From: Natrialbaceae archaeon
GTDB lineage: Archaea; Halobacteriota; Halobacteria; Halobacteriales; Natrialbaceae
Direction: 5' to 3'
Length of the DNA stretch: 10,015 bases
Assembly: GCA_003552885.1 (NCBI GenBank)
Contig: PUPA01000256.1
Location: forward strand, 1-10,015
Made by a program: the position numbers and the translations under genes. Numbering within the stretch: the first letter of the stretch is position 1; each line of letters begins with the position of its first letter. The notes below the pieces were generated by a model, which did no database searches, was not told where the DNA came from, and saw only the letters and a list, made by a program, of their open reading frames with translations. Positions 1 through 5,482 of the stretch are shown piece by piece.

Positions 1-1
1 G

Positions 2-562
2 GCGCTCGCGACCTACGACCTCGAGCGACCGTTCGTGAACGCGCTGGCCGTCGAGACCGTCAGCCTCGGCGCCGCCGTGTCGCTGCTGAACGACCTCTCG
101 TGGTATCTCTCTCGGTTCGTCGCGGAGGCGCTCGTCTACGAGCCGAGCGTCAGCGAGAGCGAGTGGCTCTCCCGGGAGCTCGCGACGGCAGTCAGGGACG
201 GGGCGGTCGACCCCGACGAAACCGGCGAGTACCTGAAGATCTACGGCCTCGAGCCGATCGGGGACGATGGGGGTTCGGAGGACGGGACGACGGCCGGAGG
301 GAGAGCCGAGCCGGGCGGTGGAGACGGGACGGCAGTTGGAGGGAGAGCCGAGCCGGGCGGTGGAGACGGGACGGCGGCTGGAGGGATTGCCGAGCCGGGC
401 GACGGACCGGCGTCGACGGCGATCGACCCCAATGGGCCGACACGCCGGCCCGTCGATCCGCTGTTCGTCCGACGGACCGACGGAGAGGTGCCGAGTTACG
501 ACCTGCGGGACGTCCCTGAGACGCTCGTCGTGCGGCTCACGGAGGGGGAGTTCACGCCGTGA
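2..562 (+). CDS. Unrecognised protein, 3' part of gene (5' end outside window)
   Basis: I do not recognise this family. The frame is open from base 2 and its first eleven codons (ALATYDLERPF) already show the strong G/C third-position bias of a coding region. The true start is therefore probably upstream, although a GTG at 35 could serve. The visible N-terminal half is a folded-looking, partly hydrophobic alpha-helical segment (VETVSLGAAVSLLNDLSWYL, then an acidic helix ending near EYLKIYG). From about base 260 it becomes a Gly/Glu/Pro/Asp-rich low-complexity linker holding three copies of a 14-residue repeat. After that comes a short ordered-looking tail (PVDPLFVRRTDG ... LVVRLTEGEF). The stop codon overlaps the start of the hydrolase gene, so the two are probably co-transcribed and translationally coupled. 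No catalytic motif is visible and I assign no function. Confidence 0.75.
   Translation, partial: ALATYDLERPFVNALAVETVSLGAAVSLLNDLSWYLSRFVAEALVYEPSVSESEWLSRELATAVRDGAVDPDETGEYLKIYGLEPIGDDGGSEDGTTAGGRAEPGGGDGTAVGGRAEPGGGDGTAAGGIAEPGDGPASTAIDPNGPTRRPVDPLFVRRTDGEVPSYDLRDVPETLVVRLTEGEFTP
281..406 (+). repeat. In-frame 42-bp tandem repeat, three copies
   Basis: Units begin at 281, 323 and 365, each with the core gacgggacg, and are exactly 42 bp apart. The period is a multiple of three, so the copies encode a repeated 14-residue unit, D-G-T-[TA]-[AV]-G-G-[RI]-A-E-P-G-[GD]-G. Copies one and two are nearly identical. Copy three has diverged, with Ile for Arg and Asp for Gly. This is typical of slippage or unequal-crossover expansion in a disordered linker, and the copy number may vary between strains. 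Confidence 0.9.
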
Positions 563-1398
563 CGGGGACGGGGACGACCACCGTCTGCGGCTGTCGGATC
601 GCCTACCGGCACGCGGGCGAGTCGGGGACGCCCATCGTCTTCCTCCACGGCGGAGGGATCGACGACGCCGACCTCTCCTGGCGGCACGTGCTTCCGGCGT
701 TCGGCGACCGTCGGCTGTACGCGCCGGACTGGCCGGGGTACGGCGACAGCACCGACGAGACGGTCCACTCGACGGCGAGCTACGTCTCGATCCTCGAGGG
801 CTTTCTCGACGCGCTCGGCCTCGAACGGGTCGCGCTGGCGGGCATCTCGATGGGCGGCGCCGCGGCGCTCGGGTTCGCCCTCGGAAACCCCGGTCGGGTC
901 GACCGGCTCGCGCTCGTGAGCAGCTACGGGCTCGGCGGGGCGATTCCGGCCGGTCCGTTCTGGAAGGCGACCGCCCACCTGCCCGGTTCGAACGCCGCCG
1001 CCTGGAACGCGGCGGCGAGCTCGCGGGCCGCGACGCGGGCGGCCCTCGGCGCCGTCGTCGCCGACCCCGGGGAGCTGCCGGCGGAGTTCCTCGCGGCGGT
1101 CCGCGAGCGGGCGAGTCGACCGGACGCCGGGCTGGCGTTCGAGGCGTTCCAGCGCAACGAGCTCGCGGCCGACGGCACGCCGCTGACGAGCTACGCCGAC
1201 GAACTCGACGGCCTGAGGGTTCCGACGCTTCTGGTCCACGGCCGGCAGGACCCGCTCTTTCCCGTCGAGGCGTCGATCCGGGCCGCCGACCGCCTCCCCG
1301 ACGCCCGCCTCGAGATCCTCGAGAACTGCGGCCACTGGCCGACCCGCGAGCGTCCCGGGCGGACGGCCGCGACCGTCCGGGCGTTCCTCGAGGAGTGA
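559..1398 (+). CDS. Alpha/beta-fold hydrolase
   Basis: This 279-residue protein is a single-domain alpha/beta hydrolase of usual length. The catalytic triad can be read directly. The nucleophile elbow is GISMGG with Ser97. The acid is probably Asp231 in HGRQDPLFP, and the base is His259 in ENCGHWP. An HGGG oxyanion-hole segment lies at residues 30-33 and a DWPGYGDS loop at about 57-64. Residues 125-215 form the variable helical cap that sets substrate choice. The closest general types are enol-lactone, C-C-bond and carboxylester hydrolases, but the substrate cannot be read from sequence. The start is a GTG that overlaps the previous gene's TGA as GTGA, which implies coupled translation. No signal peptide is seen, so it should be cytoplasmic. 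Confidence 0.9.
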   Translation: MTGTGTTTVCGCRIAYRHAGESGTPIVFLHGGGIDDADLSWRHVLPAFGDRRLYAPDWPGYGDSTDETVHSTASYVSILEGFLDALGLERVALAGISMGGAAALGFALGNPGRVDRLALVSSYGLGGAIPAGPFWKATAHLPGSNAAAWNAAASSRAATRAALGAVVADPGELPAEFLAAVRERASRPDAGLAFEAFQRNELAADGTPLTSYADELDGLRVPTLLVHGRQDPLFPVEASIRAADRLPDARLEILENCGHWPTRERPGRTAATVRAFLEE

Positions 1399-1408
1399 GC
1401 CCTCCCCG

Positions 1409-1424
1409 CCGGGCACCGGCCCGG
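1409..1424 (+). terminator. Possible 3' hairpin after the hydrolase gene
   Basis: Eleven bases after the hydrolase stop there is a perfect 6-bp stem (CCGGGC/GCCCGG) with a 4-base loop (ACCG). No T-tract follows, and archaeal termination usually depends on T-rich stretches rather than hairpins. It may act as an mRNA 3'-end stabiliser or be a chance fold in GC-rich DNA. Confidence 0.25.
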
Positions 1425-1487
1425 TCGACCACCGCCGGTTCGCCGGGGTCACAGACGGCCGGTGGGACTCCGGAACGGCCACAACAC

Positions 1488-1494
1488 TCTTTTC
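1488..1494 (+). promoter_or_regulatory. TATA-like box of the SpoIIAA-like gene
   Basis: The T-run tcttttc stands out in GC-rich surroundings and ends about 23 bp before the ATG at 1517. That spacing fits a haloarchaeal TATA element driving a leaderless transcript. No Shine-Dalgarno sequence precedes the ATG. The rest of the 118-bp gap (1399-1516) holds only the hairpin at 1409-1424. Confidence 0.5.
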
Positions 1495-1516
1495 GGTCAG
1501 CGATCACCACGCACCG

Positions 1517-2410
1517 ATGACGGACGCCAGCATCGAGAGTTACAGCCGGACCGACGTCGCGACGGTCGGCTGGGACGAGGAGCTGAACGCGGTGGTGTTG
1601 CGCTGGCACGGGTTCGCCGCCAGCGAGTACTTCCGGGAGAAGATGGACCTCTGTATCGAGCTCCTCGAGGAGCTCGGAGCGAACAAGATGTACGCCGACG
1701 CCCGCGAACAGGGGGCCATCTCGGACGAGGACAAACGGTGGTCGGTCGCCGACTGGGCCGGCCGCGCGGAGGCCGCCGGCCTCGAGCATCTGGTGATCGT
1801 CTACCCCGAGTCGGTCGTCGCGAAGATGGCCGTCGATGCCGTGATCGAGCAGGTCGACGACGGCATCGAGCGGGAGATAACGGACGACCTCGCGGGCGGA
1901 CGGGCCTGGATCGCCAACAGGCCCACCACGGCCACCGACGTGACCGTCCCCCCCGGACCAGGGGAGGAACCGACGCCGACCCCCGGGCCGGCGGCCACCG
2001 AAGACGGACCGGACCACGCCGAAAGAACGGGGGAGACGGGAGGGGGCACCGCGACGAACGAAGCGGACGACCGCAGCGTGACACCTCCCGTGGAGGCCGA
2101 CCCCGTCGACTCTGAACGCGACGGGGCCGTAGATTCCACCGCCGGATCCCGGGCGGGCGGGAGCCGACCGACTCGGGGACGATCCGCGACCCGCGGGACG
2201 AGTCCGATCCCGGTCGGCGGTCACGTCGGCGGGCTGGTCGGGCTCGCGGCCCTCACGGTCGTGCTCGCCACCGGGACCCAGCCACACCTGGCTCTCGGAG
2301 GCGGGCCGGAGAGCATCGTCGCCGTCGTCCTCGCGTCCGTCGCGGTCGGCGTGGTCTTCGGCTCGCTGGCCACGGCGATCGGGACGAGCCTCGTCCCGAC
2401 GAGCGGCTGA
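1517..2410 (+). CDS. SpoIIAA/STAS-like domain protein with disordered linker and two C-terminal membrane helices
   Basis: The protein has 297 residues in three parts. Residues 12-135 resemble the SpoIIAA-like (STAS/SEC14-like) family. Features seen are the VVLRWHGFAASEYFRE opening, a LGANKMYADAREQGAISDED turn, a DW(A/F)xRAxxAGL segment and a VIVYPESVVAKMAV strand-helix. Residues 136-230 are a Pro/Thr/Glu/Asp/Gly-rich linker with no predicted order. Residues 235-252 and 265-291 are two hydrophobic helices, with a short polar ending. No N-terminal signal is present, so the SpoIIAA-like domain should sit in the cytoplasm, tethered by a C-terminal helical hairpin. Family members are small, so the linker and anchor are additions. 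A site-2-type protease follows 80 bp downstream on the same strand. The exact role is unknown, and family assignment is by pattern only. Confidence 0.75.
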   Translation: MTDASIESYSRTDVATVGWDEELNAVVLRWHGFAASEYFREKMDLCIELLEELGANKMYADAREQGAISDEDKRWSVADWAGRAEAAGLEHLVIVYPESVVAKMAVDAVIEQVDDGIEREITDDLAGGRAWIANRPTTATDVTVPPGPGEEPTPTPGPAATEDGPDHAERTGETGGGTATNEADDRSVTPPVEADPVDSERDGAVDSTAGSRAGGSRPTRGRSATRGTSPIPVGGHVGGLVGLAALTVVLATGTQPHLALGGGPESIVAVVLASVAVGVVFGSLATAIGTSLVPTSG

Positions 2411-2461
2411 TCGTCGACGGGGGGCGGCCGACGGCTCGACCACGGAGGGGTGGCAGCGAAC

Positions 2462-2467
2462 TTAATA
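2462..2467 (+). promoter_or_regulatory. TATA box of the site-2 protease gene
   Basis: The hexamer ttaata lies 24-29 bp before the ATG at 2491, a textbook haloarchaeal TATA position for a leaderless or near-leaderless mRNA. It shows that the protease gene has its own promoter and does not rely only on read-through from the gene before it. Confidence 0.7.
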
Positions 2468-2490
2468 GCCTGCCGTCGGTACCAGAACGT

Positions 2491-3717
2491 ATGTGGAAGA
2501 GTTTCAGGATCGGGACGCTGTTCGACATCCCGATCAAGCTCGATCTGACCTTTCTGCTCGTGTTGCCGGTGTTCGCGTACCTGATCGGCGTCCAGATCGG
2601 GCCCGTGATCGACATCCTCAACACGACGATGGGCGCGGGGATCGACGCCGAGCCGCTGACCGTCGGCTACACCCCCTGGATCCTCGGGCTCGCCGCCGCG
2701 ATCGGGCTGTTCGTCGGGGTGTTGTTACACGAGCTCGGTCACTCGCTTACCGCCCAGCGGTACGGCTTCCCGATCGAGTCGATCACCCTCTGGCTGTTCG
2801 GCGGGCTCGCCGCGCTCTCTGAGATGCCCGAAAACTGGAAACAGGAGCTCAACATCGCCATCGCGGGCCCGATCGTCAGCGTGCTCGTCGGCGTGGCCTC
2901 CTACGGGCTCTACCTGCTCGCGGAGCCGACACTCGGCGGGGTCGTCGGACCGGCGACGCTCGACGGGCTCCTGTTCGTGCTCGGCTACCTCGCAGTGCTC
3001 AACGTCGCGCTGGCGGTGTTCAACATGCTGCCGGCGTTCCCGATGGACGGCGGGCGGGTGCTCCGGGCGCTGCTCGCGCGCAACCGGCCGTACGCCCAGG
3101 CGACCCAGCAGGCCGCCGGCGTCGGCAAGCTGTTCGCGGTGTTGATGGGCATCTTCGGGCTGTTCGCGTTCAACCCGATCCTGATCGGCATCGCCTTTTT
3201 CATCTACATCGCGGCCTCGGGGGAGGCCCAGCAGGTGACGATGAAAGCCGCCTTCGACGGCGTCACCGTCGCCGACGTGATGACCCCCGCGAGCGACCTC
3301 CAGACGGTCACCCCGGAGACGACCGTCGCCGAGCTCGTCGAGCGGATGTTCCGCGAGCGACACACGGGCTACCCCGTCATCGAAGACGGCCACCTCGTCG
3401 GGCTCGTCCCCCTCGCCGACGCCCGGGCGATCGATCCGGTCGAACGCGACGCCTACCTCGTCGAGGACGTGATGAGCAGCGACCTCGAGACGATCGACCC
3501 GGACGCGAACGCGATCGACGCCATAGAACGGATGCAGCGGTCCCGGATCGGCCGGCTGCTCGTCGTCGACGATCCCGGGGACCGCTGGGGGGACTCCCCG
3601 AACGACGAGGGCGACCTCGTCGGTATCATCTCCCGCAGCGACCTCATGACCGCCCTCGACATCATCCAGAAGAGCGGCCCCGTCGACCTCTCCCGTGGGC
3701 GGAGCCAGCTCGGCTGA
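2491..3717 (+). CDS. Site-2-type intramembrane zinc metalloprotease with two CBS domains
   Basis: This 408-residue membrane protease belongs to the M50 (S2P/SpoIVFB-like) family. The zinc motif HELGH has His80, Glu81 and His84 inside a hydrophobic helix. The third ligand motif, NMLPAFPMDGG, places Asp186 in a second membrane segment. Membrane helices are visible at about 18-38, 64-84, 121-144, 155-178 and 212-242. The C-terminal third is a cytoplasmic CBS pair, at about 259-315 and 322-392, with VxDVM openings and GLVPLxDAR and GIISRSDLM endings. CBS pairs usually bind adenine nucleotides and could gate the protease. An acidic insert (about 360-375) interrupts the end of CBS2. Family members cleave transmembrane segments of regulators or remnants of other cleavage. 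The substrate is not known, and the preceding gene product is a candidate. Confidence 0.93.
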   Translation: MWKSFRIGTLFDIPIKLDLTFLLVLPVFAYLIGVQIGPVIDILNTTMGAGIDAEPLTVGYTPWILGLAAAIGLFVGVLLHELGHSLTAQRYGFPIESITLWLFGGLAALSEMPENWKQELNIAIAGPIVSVLVGVASYGLYLLAEPTLGGVVGPATLDGLLFVLGYLAVLNVALAVFNMLPAFPMDGGRVLRALLARNRPYAQATQQAAGVGKLFAVLMGIFGLFAFNPILIGIAFFIYIAASGEAQQVTMKAAFDGVTVADVMTPASDLQTVTPETTVAELVERMFRERHTGYPVIEDGHLVGLVPLADARAIDPVERDAYLVEDVMSSDLETIDPDANAIDAIERMQRSRIGRLLVVDDPGDRWGDSPNDEGDLVGIISRSDLMTALDIIQKSGPVDLSRGRSQLG

Positions 3718-3725
3718 GTCGCTCG

Positions 3726-4139
3726 TCAGCCGGCGTCCGCCTCACGGCTCGTCTCCGAACCGCCGTCGTCGACCTCCGGGCCGTCGTCGGTCCCGCCCTC
3801 CCCGGCTCCCGTCACCGGCTCGCCCGCCCCCGGGGCGGAGCCGGGCCGGCGCGTCGGCGCGTCGGCGAGGGTGTGCGGGTCGGCCGGCTCGTCGCCGTGG
3901 CGGGTGTCGTCGCGCTCGAAGAGGTAGAGCAGTGGGCCCGCGATCGCGAACGCGAGCAGGCCGGGAACCGGGACGGTCGGGATCGCGAGAAACCCCACGA
4001 GCGCGCTGCCCGTCGTGACACAGACGAGGGCGGCCCACGCCGTCGGCCGACCGACGCCGGCCCGGCTCGCGTCCCGGTAGACGATACCGGCGAGGACGAG
4101 AACGGCGAGGCTGCCGGCGACGCCGATCGCGGTCGTCAT
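3726..4139 (-). CDS. Small three-helix membrane protein with acidic C-terminal tail
   Basis: This 137-residue protein is of unknown function. Three hydrophobic helices are visible at about 3-21, 33-53 and 55-74. A polar tail of about 60 residues follows, rich in Asp, Glu, Gly, Pro and Ser (residues 75-137) and probably disordered. I chose the ATG at 4139 because a T-rich box lies 24-29 bp upstream and because the open frame further upstream is only antisense to the NosL-like gene. Its stop is 8 bp from the stop of the convergent protease gene, leaving no room for separate terminators. It is divergent from the NosL-like gene across 111 bp. No family motif is visible. A similar helix-plus-tail layout occurs in many small haloarchaeal membrane proteins. 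Confidence 0.7.
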   Translation of the reverse strand: MTTAIGVAGSLAVLVLAGIVYRDASRAGVGRPTAWAALVCVTTGSALVGFLAIPTVPVPGLLAFAIAGPLLYLFERDDTRHGDEPADPHTLADAPTRRPGSAPGAGEPVTGAGEGGTDDGPEVDDGGSETSREADAG

Positions 4140-4162
4140 CGACCGACGGTTCGGGCGGAGCG

Positions 4163-4168
4163 AAAAAA
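4163..4168 (-). promoter_or_regulatory. TATA-like T-run of the three-helix membrane protein gene
   Basis: On the minus strand a run of six T (within CCTTTTTTCG) lies 24-29 bp before the ATG at 4139. It is the only A/T-rich patch on that side of the divergent gap and supports the start chosen. Confidence 0.5.
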
Positions 4169-4221
4169 GGGGTTGCGGACGCGCCGACGGGGACGCACGG
4201 TTCGATCGACGGACCAGACCT

Positions 4222-4228
4222 GATATAC
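4222..4228 (+). promoter_or_regulatory. TATA box of the NosL-like gene
   Basis: The sequence gatatac lies 23-29 bp before the ATG at 4251. The spacing predicts transcription starting at or next to the ATG, which favours this start over the in-frame GTG at 4275. The box overlaps the left arm of the inverted repeat listed next. Confidence 0.6.
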
Positions 4229-4252
4229 CCCCGTAACCGCTACGGGGGGTAT
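4225..4252. promoter_or_regulatory. Inverted repeat between TATA box and start codon (candidate operator)
   Basis: The left arm ATACCCCCGTA (4225-4235) and right arm TACGGGGGGTAT (4241-4252) are inverted copies. They match at every base except one extra G in the right arm, with a 5-base spacer (ACCGC). The repeat runs from the TATA box to the first two bases of the start codon. A bound protein there would block the basal transcription factors and polymerase, so a repressor operator is the natural reading. An RNA hairpin is unlikely for a leaderless mRNA because the left arm would lie before the transcription start. Confidence 0.5.
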
Positions 4253-4829
4253 GGAGCGTCAGGAAGCGGGCGCCGTGACCAGACGGCGGTTCGTCGTCGG
4301 CGCGGTCGGACTCGCGGCGGTCTCTGGCTGCCTCGGCAACGGGGAGGTCCCCGATCCGGTCGCGCTCGACGACGGACAGAGCTGTGAAGTGTGCCAGATG
4401 GTGATCGAAGAACCCCCCGGCCCCGTCGGCCAGGCGTTCTACGACGAGGAGGAGGCGTTGCCGGAAGGGCGGGACGTCGACGAGCCCGCCTGCTTCTGTT
4501 CTTCGACGTGTACCTACGAGTACGTTCTCGACGAGGCGGACCTCGGGACGGACCCCGTCGTCGTCTACCTGACCGACTACTCGACGGTCGACTGGGAGGT
4601 GTACGAAGAACAGGGTATCGAGTTCGTCACGGCCCATCTCGAGGCGGAGGCGTTCGGCGACGCCGAGGGACTCACGCTCGTCGCCGGCAGCGACGCGCTC
4701 GGGGCGATGGGGCAGTCGATGATCGGCTTCTCCGAGGCGGCCGACGCCGAGGCGTTCGTCGACGACCACGGCGGCCAGCTCGTCGACCACGACGACGTCT
4801 CCCGGGAGCTGATCGACGGGCTGGTCTGA
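4251..4829 (+). CDS. NosL-like copper-binding lipoprotein (Tat/lipobox signal)
   Basis: This protein has 192 residues. The N-terminus has a twin-arginine motif (TRRRFVV, residues 10-16), a hydrophobic stretch and a lipobox ending AVSGC. Cys27 is therefore probably lipidated and the protein faces outside the membrane. The mature part has a CxxCxM motif (Cys45, Cys48, Met50) and a CFCSSTC cluster (Cys81, Cys83, Cys87). Met153 and Met157 precede the GFSEAADAEAFVDDHGG segment near the C-terminus. This arrangement is characteristic of NosL, a Cu(I)-binding accessory protein linked to nitrous oxide reductase maturation. No other nos gene is in the window, so a stand-alone copper-handling role is equally possible. 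It has its own TATA box and a candidate operator at the start codon. It converges on the next gene with 10 bp between the stops. Confidence 0.85.
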   Translation: MERQEAGAVTRRRFVVGAVGLAAVSGCLGNGEVPDPVALDDGQSCEVCQMVIEEPPGPVGQAFYDEEEALPEGRDVDEPACFCSSTCTYEYVLDEADLGTDPVVVYLTDYSTVDWEVYEEQGIEFVTAHLEAEAFGDAEGLTLVAGSDALGAMGQSMIGFSEAADAEAFVDDHGGQLVDHDDVSRELIDGLV

Positions 4830-4839
4830 CCGGTGGGGG

Positions 4840-5409
4840 TCAGTACCGGTAGACGGCCTCCGCGATGCCCGCCGTCTGGCCGGCGGTGACCAGGCCGAGC
4901 CCGGCGACGGCCGCGAGGGTCCCGGCGGCCGCCACCCCGACGGCGTAGACGACGAGCCCGAGGACGCTGAGGACGGCACCGGCGAGGTAGATCCACGCAC
5001 CCGCGGACACCCGACGGCCCGTGTACGCCAGCCCCGCGGCCGGGACGACCATCCAGCCGTAGATGCTGACCGAGAGCAGGGCCGTCGCGGCCGGCGGGAA
5101 CAGAAACCCCGCGACGCCGGCGAGGGTGACGACGAGCCCGACGAGCAGCACTCGCCGCCAGGCGAGGAGGACTCCCGCGTCCATCTCGGCCCAGGAGAGG
5201 CCGGTGAAGGCGACGACGATCGTGACCATCACGAGGTGGGCGACGAACAGGGCGTGTTCGCTCGCGAGCCCGAGGTGGACCGCGGTGACGAACGTCCAGG
5301 CGAGGGGAACGAGGACCACGGGGCCGTTCTCCCGGAGACGTCGGAGCACGGAGTCGTCTACGCGACGGACGGTCACAACGGTTGTGGTATCGACGTGCGC
5401 TCGGGGCAC
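4840..5409 (-). CDS. Six-helix integral membrane protein, function unknown
   Basis: The protein is about 189 residues long, with hydrophobic helices at roughly 30-48, 52-71, 85-105, 107-130, 136-158 and 160-182. A short basic N-terminus (RRVDDSVLRRLREN) precedes the first helix. There is one acidic and aromatic loop (SWAEMDAG) after helix 2 and a WRR junction before helix 3. I recognise no family motif and assign no function. The start is uncertain. GTG at 5409 is the longest choice and sits about 40 bp from an AT-rich box that reads ATAAAA on this strand. A GTG at 5376 would give a protein eleven residues shorter. It is convergent with the NosL-like gene and divergent from the flavoprotein gene. 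Confidence 0.7.
   Translation of the reverse strand: MPRAHVDTTTVVTVRRVDDSVLRRLRENGPVVLVPLAWTFVTAVHLGLASEHALFVAHLVMVTIVVAFTGLSWAEMDAGVLLAWRRVLLVGLVVTLAGVAGFLFPPAATALLSVSIYGWMVVPAAGLAYTGRRVSAGAWIYLAGAVLSVLGLVVYAVGVAAAGTLAAVAGLGLVTAGQTAGIAEAVYRY
5374..5386. repeat. Perfect 13-bp palindrome CACAACGGTTGTG
   Basis: Two 6-base arms surround a central G. The palindrome lies inside the first codons of the six-helix protein gene and overlaps its alternative GTG start at 5376. It is about 100 bp from the flavoprotein start on the other strand. It could be an operator in the divergent region or chance. Confidence 0.3.
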
Positions 5410-5448
5410 CGAGACGAGCGATCGGACGGGCCGGTCCAGCCGGACGGG

Positions 5449-5454
5449 TTTTAT
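5449..5454 (+). promoter_or_regulatory. TATA box of the flavoprotein gene, possibly shared by both strands
   Basis: The hexamer ttttat lies 29-34 bp before the ATG at 5483. It is the only A/T-rich element in the 73-bp divergent gap. On the minus strand it reads ataaaa, also a good TATA, and would place a transcription start about 15 bp before the GTG at 5409. A GGTGGA just before the ATG could act as a weak ribosome-binding site. Confidence 0.55.
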
Positions 5455-5482
5455 CTCCGAAGCTCCAACCGGACGGTGGAGA

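Noticed and set aside
281..406. CRISPR-like array
   Set aside because: The copies are directly contiguous with no spacers and are in frame within a coding region.
267..1520. A 417-residue plus-strand frame across the hydrolase gene
   Set aside because: Extremely Arg-rich with no recognisable motif. The overlapping hydrolase frame has the full catalytic triad, so this is a shadow frame.
4251..4829. Evidence for a denitrification (nos) cluster
   Set aside because: Only the NosL-like gene is present. No nosZ, nosD, nosF or nosY sequence appears on either side within the window.
4140..5000. Long minus-strand open frame extending the three-helix protein upstream to 424 residues
   Set aside because: It runs antisense through the NosL-like gene, whose motifs are clear. 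Its composition is low-complexity and Arg/Ser/Asp-rich, as expected from a shadow frame in GC-rich DNA. The TATA box near 4163 fits the short form.
5063..5482. N-terminal extension of the flavoprotein to base 5063
   Set aside because: The extension is Ser/Thr/Arg-rich, antisense to the six-helix membrane protein, and would put the FAD motif 150 residues from the start. The ATG at 5483 has a TATA box and places the motif normally.
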